Positions 1-12,277 of a stretch of DNA of 64,000 nt are shown here, in pieces. A program made the translations under genes and the position numbers. Source of the DNA: Sambucus nigra. Its lineage: Eukaryota > Streptophyta > Magnoliopsida > Dipsacales > Adoxaceae. Positions within the stretch are counted from its first letter, which is position 1. The number at the start of each line of letters is the position of its first letter. Below the pieces are notes generated by a model. It ran no database searches and had not been told where the DNA came from. It was given only the letters and a program-made list of their open reading frames with translations. The DNA lies in the NCBI GenBank assembly GCA_949130495.1, contig OX422207.1:830278073-830342072 (forward strand), in the 5' to 3' direction.

Positions 1-3000
1 ATAGATCAGTACGTAGGGTATAACCAGACCAAGATAGACCCCACAGATGCTGAGAAGATGACGTTTAGAACCCCGTTGGGTAACTTCATGTATAAAGTGA
101 TGCCGTTTGGGATCAAGAACGTTGGGGCTACTTACCAAAGAACAATGATGGTCATTTTCCATGACTTATTTCATAAATTTATGGAATTCTAAGTGGACGA
201 TTTTTTCATCAAATCGAGGAAGGAGGAGTCCCATCTGAGCGATTTGAGGAAGATGTTTGCCCGATGCAGGAAGTATAAGCTAAGAATGAACCCACTGAAG
301 TGCGTCTTCGGAGTAACAAGTGGAAAGTTTATAGGTTTTGTGGTTGATCGACAAGGGGTGCAGATGGACCAAGACAAACAGCGAGCGATCTTGGAGATGC
401 CGAGTCTAAGAACGGTGAAGGAGCTGAAGAGTTTCCTCGATAAAGTTTCCTACCTCAAGAGATTTGTGCCTGGATTAGCCGAAATAATACACTCATTGAT
501 GTAGCTTTTGCAAAAGAACACAAAATTCAAGTGGGAGGAGGTTCATGAAGAGTCTCTCACTGGACTGAAGAAGCTGCTCGTTTCACCACAAACTATGGTT
601 CCCCCAAGGGCAAGAATACCGTTACAGTTATATCTCACATCCACCATGAGGTCTGTTGGAGATCTGTTAGCACAGGAGATTGATGGGCAAAAACGGCCAA
701 TATACTACCTCAGCAGAATCATATATGGGCCAAAAGTCATGTATAGTAGCTTGAAAAGGAATTATTTAGCCTTAGTCTTTGTAGCGCAAAAACTCAGACA
801 TTATATGCTATCTTTTACAATTCATATTGTAACCAAATGTGATCATACTAAGTTTTTGTTGGCAAGAACTATATTAATTGGTAGGACACCTAGGTGGTTC
901 CTCATCCTCTCAGAATATGACTTGAAGTGTGAGGTCCCCCGCACAATCAAGAGCCAGGTATACGTAGACCTCTTGGCAATCTTCCCATTTGGGACGTTTG
1001 AACCACATAGAGAAAGTATTCCAGGAGATGACTTGCAGGACAATTACTTGGATGCAAGTGACATGCAGTTTGATGGATCTACGACAAAAAAGAAAGGAGG
1101 AGCATGGGTTATTCTTTCAAGAGGAATGAAGGAGATTTGTCTTTCCTACAAGTTAGATTTCCCTTGTTCCAATAATGAAGCAGAGTATGAAGAGTTGGTA
1201 CTAGGGTTGCTGGAGGCCCTTCGAAGGGGAATTCGTTCACTTTGCATCAAGGGTGATTAGAATTTGGTGATTCAGTAAGTGAATGGAGAATATGCGTTGA
1301 AACACCTGAGTCTGGCACCATACAAAATAATCATTCAGAGGCTTATCAACTAGTTCCATCAGACCAAGATCAAGAGACATCCCAGAACGATGAATTGCCA
1401 TCCAGAAGCCTATGCCACCATTGCTCAGAAGATGGTCATGAGAGACGATACAACTACAATTGTGATCCAATGAAGAACAACTCCCTCGGTGGTACAGTCA
1501 ATTATGTCGATGGAGGAAGATGCTGACTGGAGGGGGGAAATTAAAAAACAACTGGATTTTGGGGAAGAAGTGATGGAACTGAGAGAATTAGCCCAATACT
1601 TTACAAATTAGGGAAACCTTTATTTCAGAAATGCAAGAGGATGGTTGTCAAGATGCATTGACCCAGAAGAAAAAGAGCGAAGGTTGAAGAAAACACATGA
1701 AAAGCACTGTAAAACAACTGAGATACCTATTTACATGAGAATTCAAAGGCAGGGATATTGCTGGCCTATAATGAAACAGGACGCAACAGGGCTACAACGG
1801 AAGTGCGATAAGTGCCAACTATTCTTCGAGGCAGCAGAATGTCATTTCGTTGAAACTCAATCAGACTGAAGGCAGCCCTATATTGACTTCTTTAAAGAGG
1901 GAGTTATCCCAATAGAGAAAATTAATGCGATGGAACTTAAGCCAAGGTCCCCGAGGTTCAACGTTCAAGAGGGGTAGCTTTATCGAAAGGGCTACTTCAA
2001 CAGGCCATTGTGTTGCATCATAAAGGAAGAAGCCGCCAAAGTCCTCAAATAAATGCACGATCTAGCTCACATAGGAGGGGCCAAGTTGTATGACCCGTTG
2101 ATGACGTTGGGGTATTATTGGCCAACGATGGAGAAGGACTCTGCTGAGTTCGTTCGAAAATATAAGGTTTGCCAACTTCATGGAAATATGATCCATGCCC
2201 CATTAGTGGATCTACACTCCCTGGCGACGCCTTATCCTTTTCACACTTGGGCATTCGACCTAGTAGGGGCAATACATACTTCTTCAAGGGGGAAGATCTG
2301 GATATTAGTAGCAACGGAGTGCTTTATAAAATGGGCTAAAGTGATACCACTAAAAAGGGCAATAACAGGGGTGGTGAACAACTTCATCAGAGAATAAATC
2401 ATTTGCAGTTTTGGGATCCCAAAGGTTATTCTCTCAGATAACGAAACCCCCTTCGTTAATTCAAAGGAAATAATGCTCACAGACAAGTACTCCATTATTC
2501 ATCACACTTCAACAGTGGTATACCCAAAGGGAAATGGTCAAGCCTAAGCAACTAACAAAACTTAGGTTAATATTTCTCTAAAACGATGGAGGATTTCCTA
2601 GGATCATGGGATGATAAGATACCAGCTGTATTATGGGCCTATCGAACAACCAAGAGGAAGCCGACAAGGTATACTCCGTTCTCCCTTGTTTATGAGGCTG
2701 AGGCGATTTTCCCAATAGAGTTAAAAGTTCCCTCTACTTGATATGCCTTGCAAAGTAGCATGCTCCCTCAGAACAGACATGTGCAGTTAGAAGCATTGGA
2801 CAAACACAGAGATAATGCGATACAACACTTTTAAATGTATACGAAGCAGCTCTCCAGGGCATATGATAACTTGGTGAGATGAAGGAAGTTCGTGGAAGGA
2901 GACCTCATTTTGAAGGCAGCAGTGAAGTATGTCAGGGGACTTACCCTACATAAGTTTGTAGCAAATTGGGAGGGACCTTTTATTGTAAAAGAAGCTCACG

Positions 3001-3079
3001 TTATTTCTTAATTTCTAAGATGGAAAAAAACAAGCCATTCAAGATTAACAATAAAGGGTTGAAAGTCTATCATGTGTAA
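1..3079 (+). pseudogene. pol: Tat-like Ty3/gypsy pol remnant of element A (RT, RNase H, second RNase H, integrase); 5' end outside window
   Basis: This is the 3' part of a retrotransposon polyprotein that copied RNA to DNA and integrated it. The window opens inside RT. The VMPFG and GATYQR motifs are present, but the Tyr codon of the YVDD catalytic box is a stop (TAA 190-192, followed by VDD). RT runs to about 500, then the RT-linked RNase H (about 640-960). A second RNase H starts near 1060 (QFDGS, then SNNEAEYE), as in the additional RNase H of Tat elements; its GDS motif is broken by a stop at 1258. Two integrase zinc-binding segments follow (about 1640-1870 and 2040-2230), then the core, where the catalytic Glu position is a stop (TAA 2545-2547). 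Frameshifts follow 2580. The frame ends at VYHV with TAA 3077-3079, as in element B. Tat assignment is by motif and layout, not by phylogeny. Confidence 0.9.
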
Positions 3080-3336
3080 GAAATTAAGTTTAGACCATTG
3101 TTGTATCTAGCTGTAGTTATGAATATACAATTCGTTTCATTTTATTATTATTACAACTCAAGTGGAGATGAAAGAATTGTAGAATTTCATAATATACGCA
3201 AACAGTGACAGAACAAAGAAATGGCATGGGAAAATATACATCTTTTTCATTCATTCACAAACTTTGGGGCATTACAAAATTGGGAGCTACTGCCCTAGAA
3301 TTACATAAGAAGAAAAAGGAAAATCTATACAAAATT

Positions 3337-6300
3337 TCATTGGCCTAGAAGGAACCACACGTCTGGAGCAGAGAAAAAATATTTGGGCAGGCTCGAAGAA
3401 GCTGCTAGGCAAGACTGTTGGGCGTTAATAGAAACCTCTAATCTTGTTTGCGCTTGTGTACGCTCGATAAGGAGTTTCTCTCGTTTTAGCTTCGCCATAT
3501 GCAGAGCTTCTTCGATGTCCTCTACCTCCTTATTGGCAGCTTCAAGTAGAGGTGCTAGCTCAACCAACTTAGCTTCCTCTTCCCGTTGATCCTCTCGATG
3601 TTTCTGGAGGAGTTCCATCTGAGTATCTAGTCATTGGCTCTTCAAAGTCTTTAAGTGTGCAATCAGCTAGTAAACACGAAAGCCATCTCGACCTAACTGC
3701 CTCAGATAGCCCAGGAATTAGTTGAGAAGAGGTCTGGTAACATTCACGGTAGGAGTGCTGATGATATCAGCAACAACGATCGCCATGCCCTGAAGGCTAT
3801 GGCTCATCACGGGGATGTTGGAATGTAGGTAATCCACAGTAAAAGTCTCAGGATGGTGGCTTGCAAGCTGCTCAATTACCAAATGATGGCTATTAGGCAT
3901 TTGAGGAGAACACTGAAGAACCATAAGGTAAAAGTTATGAGGAGCTAAGTTGGGTAGAGGAAGCTCACAACCATATTCTCTATCAGCAGCAGAACCAGTC
4001 ATGGAACCTTAGTAATTATGGCTAGAATCTTTTGAAATAATGGTTTCCCGATGGGGCGAAGCAATGGGTGAAAGAACTAATGGAGATTTCTCTCCTGCCA
4101 AAAAAGATTCATGTGGAACCTGAGAATAGGTAGAAGAAACAACGAGTTAAGTGAAAATCTTAACAAGTATTTTCAATATTAAGTCACCGTTGTAGGTGGA
4201 GTTTGTAAAAAATCTTAACAAGTGTTTTGATTGTTAAGTCACCGTTATAGGTGGAGTTTGCGAAAAATCTTAACAAGTGTTTTCATTATTAAGTCACCGT
4301 TATAGGTGGAGTTTGAGAAAAAATCTTAACAGGTGTTTTCATCGTTAAGTCACCGTTATAAGTGGAGTTTGCAAAAAATCTTAACAAGTGTTTTCATTGT
4401 TAAGTCACTGTTATAGGTGAAGTTTGAAAGTTTGATAAATGAGACTCTTCAAGATTGTACATTATCAAGAATAAAGGACAAACAATAGGAAATGAAGAGA
4501 AACTAGTAAAGTACCTCAGCAATGGCCGGAGCAAGAACGGGAGCCACCAAGGGGGCCACAACGGTGGGAACTGTTGGGAGCAGGCTTACCTTTTTAGAAG
4601 CCTCAATGTTCGATAAAGCTCCTTAACCAATGAAAGGTACTAAGACCAGCATAGGACTCCCACTTGAGGAGGAAGTTTGACCTCCAAGCGATGCCCCAAC
4701 GTTAGTGGATGCAGAGGAACCACCACACTGGGCAGAAAGATCAACTATGGCTTTTGGAATATGCAGACTACCAAGAAAATAGGATCGGGCAAGATCTGAA
4801 GAGAACTGCAAAAATGAAGCTAAGTGTTAGAAATAGGTAATGAGTACAGAAGAAGGGAGAAATACCTCTAAGTGTTACTTACCTCAATTATGGTACCAAA
4901 TAGGGGAACTGCAGTTAGGGGTCTCGTCAACACAGCGGGAAGAAGAATGTTAGCCATCAAAGATGCCATTTAGACCTAAGGCATCCTAACAAATTAAAAT
5001 TCAGTATGTTGAATAGAAAAAAAGGGGTGGGAGAGATAAAAGACATCAGACCTAATAGTGATTGATAGTGTGTTACCTCGGGGGAACTTTCTGCAGCTGG
5101 AACGATGGGCAGAATAACCTCAGGCTGAGGTGATAATTCAAAAGAAGTTGGGGGGGTTATCTCTGGTTGAGAAGAGATTCCTACAGACTCAATGAAATCA
5201 CCCCCTGCAGTAGCATCCTTCGCACGTTTTAAGTCCGAGCGGCGAGAATAAGTAAGCTCGATCATGGGGTAACGGGGAGGAGTTACATCGGTCTGAGAGG
5301 AACCGAAACATCCCCCCACGAAAGGGCTCATGAGTGTTGGGTCTTTCTTCTTCAACCTCCTGGACCAAAGTTATTAAGAATTAAACAGATGCAACTTGCC
5401 TTCAAAAAATGGGAGTAATAATAACAATACACATGCATACCTTGGATCCATAGGGAGAATGGGAGGATATAACCACTGGCAAAGGAGGAGAGGAGGCAAC
5501 AACAAAGGGAGTTGGGAGGAGATGTACATCTGGAACTCGTTTCCTCTCGGACTTGGTACCCAGAGTATTCTTCCTCGCACCCGCAACACCAGTACTTCGA
5601 GGAACCTTTGAACTCTTCTTTCTCTTGGACCCTGGTTCCGCTGGATCAACCAAGATAGTGAGGAAGGTATTAGAAGGAGGAATGATGGGAGCGTATCATT
5701 GAAACTCAGAATTTATTCGTTCCACCTCAGCCTAAACTTTTCTTCTCAACTCCTCACTCATTTGTACAGACATGGGATGAGGAATGGAGGCAATGGGGAA
5801 TGCCTCCAAAGGAGTTTGAGACTTATACTTTGAGGAAGTCCCACTCTTGGACTTCCTAGTTTTTTTGGTTGGTTTCTAGGAGGGCCCTTCGCCAGAAGCT
5901 ACTTTGGTTGTAGGGGCAGGTTGTTTGGGGGTTGCAACAGTCTTGGATTTGGGCGTGGCAGTAAGGATCATTGGTCAATAAGGGGGTTGATCGAGGGGAG
6001 GCTCTTTAACAGTTTTACTTAGAGGGAACTCAACTCCAAGAATAGAGTTGCCTTTGAGGCCCAATTCCAAGGCAGAGAAAGAAAGAACTAGGGGATACTA
6101 GGGGGGACTTTGTATGAACTCACGAATCATGGCCAGTTGCATCAAATAAAATTTGGTGGCATAAGAGGTAGATACGTCCCATTCCCTAGTAGCACTGGGG
6201 AGGGTGACTCGACCATCCATAGTAGAGGTCATGCCAAGTATCGCTGCATAAAGGTAGAATATGCAAGCTTCAGCAAAAGTAGCCTTCATATTCGTTAACT

Positions 6301-7690
6301 GAAACACAGGTCGAGTAGCCCCCTGATTAAACCTGAACTGCCTGCTACACCTATCGGGGTTATAAGGTTCAGAACTATATCCCCATTTAGTGAAGGAAGG
6401 AAGAAACCTAGGAGTGAACAAAAGTACCACAGCCAGCGAAGGAACTTCTACAACTGGAACAAAAGTGACCGTTGTAGCTGTAGAAGGAAAACAATTCCAA
6501 GTATGGGCAAAGGTAGATTTTTCGTACGGCCTCATGACAAAGGAATTGAAACGATAAAAAACACCCATTATTTCCTTTCGGCTCTATTTTTTTATGGAAA
6601 CATAAAAGGTGTGGGGGTTTAATGCCTTAGCTCACGGGATAAGAGATAGACTTGGCAGTAATGGCAGAAAAATGGGTATAGAGGAAAATCATTAAGATAA
6701 CGATATTGGCAAAATTGGCCAAGTTGTAACGACCAAGGGACCATGCCATGTTAAGGTGGGTTCGATCCAGTCAAGTATAGAGGGACCCCAAAGCAATGGC
6801 GGCCAGAGGAAGGTTGAAACCCCGACCAAATGGATAGAAATTTTTATAAGGTCCCTCTTGGTCTGGTCGTTGGGTTTCCCAATCAAGAAGAAACACGAAA
6901 GCAACACAAGAATATAGGCTGGTAGTTATAAAGATGTACCTTTACCTGGGCCCGTAACAGCAGTGATGTCCTTTGCAATAGGATTTTCGAAAAAAATAGC
7001 TAATAAGGGGAGTAAAAGTAGCCTTGTTGGAAGACCCAGTGTAACGGTGGAAAATTCGATCTAGCTCAGCTCGATCAGCGATCTCTTCGGCGTCCAAGGC
7101 TTCATCATGATAAGTAAACTCACCCATGGGCTTGAACCAAAGTAGTTCATAAATATCCTCTAACGAAATGGTGAACTCCCCCCAAGTAGCGAAGAATGTG
7201 TGAGTTGTAATGTTGCATCCGAAAACTAACACTTAGAGTGCAGCATTGTGCTTAGAAAGAGTGAACTCCCCAAACCAACTGGCTCAGTGAAGACCAACCT
7301 TGGCAAGAGCTGCAGTATGAGAGCTCTGCATGTATGCATGCCAGGCAGCAAAATGAGCTGGCGATCCCCCAGGTACTTCGAAATTGATCTATGAGTAAGG
7401 GAAATCTCCACGATCCAACCAGAAGCGTAAAGTCCCCTCTAGAGGAAGAAAGCCCCACTTTGATGAATCTTCGTCTTCATCACCCAACAGAAAAGGGTCG
7501 TACTTCGCTAAAAAATGGCAGGTCTTTCATGTATCAGAGAACTCATCATCCTTGCTAAATATGGGAGACCGGCAAAAAAACTTAGCTGCTCTTGACGAGC
7601 AACATCCAGAGCAGTGGCACTAGTGGTGGCGACATGGGTTGCAGGTGGAGTATTGGTGGCAGACGTAGTAGGATTACTTGAGGTGGCCAC
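3337..7690 (-). pseudogene. Antisense plant mobile domain (PMD) gene of element A, decayed
   Basis: This gene lies between the integrase end and the 3' LTR of element A, on the strand opposite to pol. The start is MATSSNP at 7690. Conserved blocks include THTFFATWGEFTISLEDIYE (about 7200-7130), which fits the plant mobile domain core, then an EEIADRAELDRIF block. The C-terminal part (3337-3618) is a charged, probably coiled-coil segment rich in Glu and Lys, ending in WFLLGQ. Frameshifts and stops break it throughout. The better preserved copy in element B (16248-20692) gives the same order of blocks, so this is one gene family and not chance ORFs. Several introns are likely, and a tandem array (4150-4437) falls inside one. 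Extra antisense ORFs are known from Tat-lineage elements; what the protein does for the element is not known to me. Confidence 0.75.
4150..4437 (-). repeat. Tandem array, 5 units of about 55-57 bp, inside a probable intron of the PMD gene
   Basis: Five consecutive units share the core AATCTTAACAAGTGTTTTCA followed by a TTAAGTCACCGTTATAGGTG block. The equivalent place in element B (19450-19910) has about eight units of the same sequence in the opposite orientation. The copy number therefore varies between family members while the unit is kept. Confidence 0.9.
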
Positions 7691-8253
7691 TAAAGATGAC
7701 GTTTAAGTATAAAGAAAAGCTTAGAAAAAGCACCAGAGAAGTAACAATGGAGTGGCTAGAAAGCGGGGATGAAGGAAGAGGAAAGGAATGAGGAGAAAAT
7801 CTTAGCAATACTGGAGTTTTGGCAGAGTTTCTCTCTCTAGAGTAGACAGAAGTTTGAAGAAAATGAAGAAAAGATGAGTGTTTTGAAAAATAGACGTTTG
7901 AATTCTTTTAATCCGTCTTTTGAGTTTCCCACCACCACACATGCAAAGTCGCCTATAATCATTTCAAATAGACACGTGGCACTTCGGGAAGTGTCCTGAC
8001 AGTTAAAAAGACAGCGCCACGTCATTAATGACGTAACGCAAGGGGAATTTGAAAGGGTTTCCTTCCTAGACAAGTTTGAGTTTTGGCGCCATAATTTTTT
8101 TCAGACATATCCAATAACTCCCAACGAAGAAGTTGTCCCAATGGTTCAAAAAAGCTACGATGTTCCCTCGCCATAAGTCCAAACGTTATTTAATTATGAC
8201 TCAGCTACATCAGGGATAATTCCTGCTTTTTCGAACATGGCGAAACGTTATAA

Positions 8254-8520
8254 GGGAGAATTTCACAAGTCTCAACGATAGGGGTAGTCCTAACGAAAAA
8301 ATCACTGCCTACAACTATACTCCACAACAACATAAACGGGAGAATTTCACTTCCCCAAAGTCAAAACGAGTATTTAAGAAAGTTAGTAGGTCAATCGGGA
8401 GAATTTTAAATAGTCAAACCAGAACAGTTGAAGCTCACTAACAGGAAAAAGTTGCAATGTCCCTTTGCCAAAATGCCATTACGTCGCAGCGCTTCAACTC
8501 AGGTACATTGGGGAGAATTT
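8254..8520 (+). promoter_or_regulatory. Four GGGAGAATTT boxes upstream of the antisense PMD gene (element A)
   Basis: The 10-mer GGGAGAATTT occurs at 8254, 8338, 8397 and 8511. The same box (as AAATTCTCC) occurs four times in the matching interval of element B. It lies between the PMD start codon and the polypurine tract, so it could be a promoter element of the antisense gene. Function is inferred from position only. Confidence 0.45.
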
Positions 8521-8657
8521 TACTTTTTCCTGGAGGCGTTAACCGCAGTTGGTTGCAATGAAGAAAAAGATTCCAGAATTTTTTCGCACGGATAAGGTTC
8601 ATCGGATTGAGAAGTTTTCGTGCAGACATTTCTTGTTTCCACAACAAATATCTTCAC

Positions 8658-8668
8658 AAAGGGGAAAA
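8658..8668 (+). other. Polypurine tract of element A
   Basis: AAAGGGGAAAA lies immediately before the 3' LTR start (TGTGAAGG). The same GAAGGGGAAAA tract sits before the 3' LTR of element B. It is the expected primer site for plus-strand DNA synthesis. Confidence 0.85.
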
Positions 8669-9027
8669 TGTGAAGGTAATCTTGAGATTAGAGATAATCC
8701 CCCCATTAACAATAATGTTTGGGATTAAGGCAGCTCAGCGTGGTAGTTCAGTGTGGTAGCTCAACGAGACAGTTCAGCGTGGTAGCTCAAGCGTGGTAGC
8801 TCAGTAAGGCAGCTCAAGCGCGGTAGCTTAAGCGAGGCAGCTTAGAATTGTAGCTCATACCTTATCTTATTGTATTACTTAGTCACATTGTATCTTTGTT
8901 TATATTGACTGTGGGCTATAATGATTGTAATGATGTAACAAGAATAATGATTTTTAGTGTGAGGTCGAACGGTACTCGCAAGAGACAATGCTTAGTAGGG
9001 CCTGGGAGAGCTTTCACGCTCTATAGG
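8669..9027 (+). repeat. 3' LTR of element A, truncated
   Basis: The sequence starts with TGTGAAGGTAATC right after the polypurine tract and matches the reverse complement of the element B LTRs through the conserved GGGCCTGGGAGAGCTTTCA block (about 8999-9018). Homology stops near 9027, where an unrelated LTR fragment begins, so only about 360 bp of a 1.2-kb LTR remains. Positions 8730-8850 hold a short tandem series of GGTAGCTCA-type units of roughly 13-15 bp, more units than in element B. Confidence 0.85.
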
Positions 9028-11078
9028 CATAATTGGGCCCACACGGGAGTGTTTGGGTCATTTTAATTAAGCCCATTAGTCTAAAAACGGGATTAGCCCA
9101 ATAAAATCCAATTAATGGAGTTGGGGACAACCATAACTCATGGGGAGAAAACCTAAATATGCAGAGGAAGTTTAGGAGAGCAAATTGGGCATATTTTGGG
9201 AGCCAAATCAAGAAGAGGATATTAATATGTTCTTCATCAAAATCTCCGTCTACATCAAAGGATCAGACCATAAAAAATTATCCAGGTAAGTAGTTAAACT
9301 TGCTTTCATTTAAATTGTGGTATTGCGATTCATATTATGGTGGGTGTAAACCATATTCATTTTGGGATGAGTTATTATAGCAAAATTCATTTTTCGAGGA
9401 TATCACATGTTAAATCTGGGTTTTGGGGATGTAAGCATTAAGGGTGAAATTAATCTTTAATTAATGTAAGAATAATATCATATGAGGCTAGAATATGATT
9501 TAGAATCGAAAGCCTATAGGGTTCATAAATTGAATTCGGATTGTTGAAACGAATTGAGAATTGTGATTTAAGGGGTATTGAGAAAAACCCAATTTATGAA
9601 CCCTAGAATTTTAATGAAAATCACTGAGGATTCATGTCATATATTAGTATTTGAACATGTTTATAGATGAAATGAATATGGGAGATAAATTAATTGAGGT
9701 CTGGATTGAAGTTGGAAAGCTTCGGGGTTTAAAAATGGTGGAAAACAGAATCGACGAAGAAGATGGATATCTGGTGAATCGATCGATCGACCTAAGGAGT
9801 CGATCGATTGATCCCTTCAGTTATTGTAAAACATAAGATTGTAAATCTTTTTGTTACGGTCGTGTGGGCGCTGAAATCGTATTTTTCTATTTTTTTGGAT
9901 TTGATATGATATTTCTACGATAGGGTGTGAGAGACCGACATCTTTCGGAAGGAATAAATTCGGGTTATTTTGAGATGTCCGTAGATGAGTGGACTTTGGA
10001 AAATATTAAGGAACATTATTTTATCCTTGAATTAAATAGGGATGAATCCGGAGTATGTATTTAGGAGTGTTTAGGATGAACAACACTAAAAAATATATGT
10101 CGAAAATATATGAGCGTATTCGAATGGGAATTTCAGATGAATTTAACATACGGGCTGGTATCTTAAGGTGGATTTAATTGATCGAAATTAAATGTAACTA
10201 AATAATTAGAGTCTTATGGTGTGAGTATTATAGGATTTAAGAGTTAAAGAAGGGGGAACCTTAAGAAGTGAATTTTGAGTATTAAACTCGTAAGTATGTA
10301 ATTACGGGCCAAGTGAATGTGTCCGGGCATTGTAGTTGAGCGACACTACTTTAATAAATTAATTATTGTGAAATTGATTAGATTAATCAGTGTAATTCGC
10401 AATGTAATAAATTCGAGGGTTAAGAATTAGTCACGGTGAAGGTGAGTGAACCTATGACTGAGACCAGTAAGATATGAGTGAATTACCTACTGAAATATTT
10501 AAAGGTTAATTAACACACTTCGAGTAGTGAGGGATACTCGAGAATATACAATGAGATGTATAATTGAAATTTAATATTACGTAGGATGTTAATGAGATAT
10601 ATATATATACTACGTATGAGACACATACTATAGGTCACGTGAATACCTATACGTCTGATAGTAATTTATATATTTGGGTTGTCTGAATACCTAATGATTA
10701 TTATAGGTTGTGTGAATACATATTGGTTGATTTATTATGTGTATGACATACCTACACTGCTTGCTATCGGGGTGAAGGTTTCGCGTTGGGACGGTCTTAT
10801 CTCGAGGATCCTTCAAGGGGATTTTAGACTCGTGTCCTAGAATATAGAACATTGGAAACATGATATCCGAGATATGATAGTTCGACGGTCAAATGGGAAC
10901 ATAGGTATCTGCGTGACCCATGAGTCTAGGGACTATGTTCGCCTCCAATATGTGTGATTTGTATTAATGGTTCGAGAGAGATTGAACCACTAGCCCTTTA
11001 AGCAGTGAGTGATGCACCAGGACATGATAGCAGAGTATGCATTACACCAAGTGGTTCTAACCTACGGGTGCAGGATTA

Positions 11079-11086
<8 letters not shown>

Positions 11087-11153
<67 letters not shown>
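11087..11153. repeat. (AT)n microsatellite
   Basis: About 33 uninterrupted AT dinucleotides. It is expected to be length-polymorphic and is prone to sequencing error. Confidence 0.95.
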
Positions 11154-11156
<3 letters not shown>

Positions 11157-11290
11157 GTGATTAATTCTAATGTGTGTATTTAGTAGATATGAAAAAACAT
11201 GTATTTGAAGTAATATTAATGGGAAAAAGATTAACTATAAGAATGATGAATTAATAGTTGATTGCCCTGTATAAATTATTTGATAATTAA

Positions 11291-11295
<5 letters not shown>

Positions 11296-11359
<64 letters not shown>
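11296..11359. repeat. (AT)n microsatellite, second
   Basis: About 31 AT dinucleotides, lying about 140 bp after the first AT tract in the same LTR-like segment. Confidence 0.95.
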
Positions 11360-11361
<2 letters not shown>

Positions 11362-12277
11362 GGGGATGTGTCCCACTGTGGGTACTTAGTTGAAAAGTAA
11401 GATAGTGACATCTAAAATAACTTTAATATGTGAGGAATTAAATATAAAATGAGAAAGTCATAATGGTTATTCGATATAAAACATTTGGTAATGTATTGCG
11501 TGAGCGGTATGGGTTAACACATCGAGTTAGTGTGAAGAAGGAAACTTGGTATGGTTAGTTAAGGGGGTAGATTAACTAAAGAGGGTTAGCAAGCAAGGTT
11601 AGGTGTGCACATTAGATGAGGGGTGAGATTTACCTCAAGAGAGTGCGACACTAACTTAAATATGAAAAGGGTGCATGCATATTTAATTATTACAATTTAA
11701 CTGCTTGCTAAATTTTTTTAAAATGTTTTACTTGGGCTCTGACCTATGTCAAAACCTTTTTCAAAACATTTTAGGTGCCTAGCCACAAGGACACCCAGTT
11801 TGAGGATTCCATGCAGGGATGCGTAGCTTCAGCTCATGCAAAAGTTGCAACACTTTGTTATAGACGCTTCGGTCATTTGTTTCTACTATAGGGACTTTAC
11901 TTCAGTATTCATTTGGGCATGTCTCCCCCAGATTTTGTATTCAGTTTATTTATTGGACTTTGTGTATCCAGGTTATTATTTCCGTTACTGTTGTATTTTA
12001 TTATTTAACTGATAGTGGATTCAGTTATCTTAATTTATAGTATTGATATGTGTTTGATTTAATTATTATGGTGTGTTGATGTCTTAATTTAATATTTATT
12101 TTTGCATGTTGTTAATTAATGAAAGATAAAATTTGGCACCGATCTAATTAAATTACTAGGTGGTTAGTAACTTTAAAAATATTTTCGACAGTAATGCTAA
12201 GAATGAGCCATATGAGACCAACGTTTTATTTTAATTATGGACTAGCCTCCCGGTAATTTAATAGGCGGGGTGTCACA

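Larger units (their letters stand above)
9028..12277 (+). mobile_element. 5'-truncated long LTR or non-autonomous LTR element ending in GGGGTGTCACA
   Basis: No coding capacity is visible in these 3.25 kb. The right end, GGGGTGTCACA at 12277, is the usual 3' terminus of plant LTRs that begin TGTAACACCCC. The left end is joined to the truncated LTR of element A. Blocks near 9030-9110 (GGGAGTGTTTGGGTCA) and 9730-9770 resemble the reverse complement of 35136-35100 and 34480-34430, so the - strand LTR piece at 33870-35529 is a relative that keeps the other terminus. Two AT microsatellites (11087-11153 and 11296-11359) lie inside. Confidence 0.6.

Noticed and set aside
843..1043. Small ORFs opposite the pol of element A
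   Set aside because: They are antisense shadows of the RNase H region with no independent signal.
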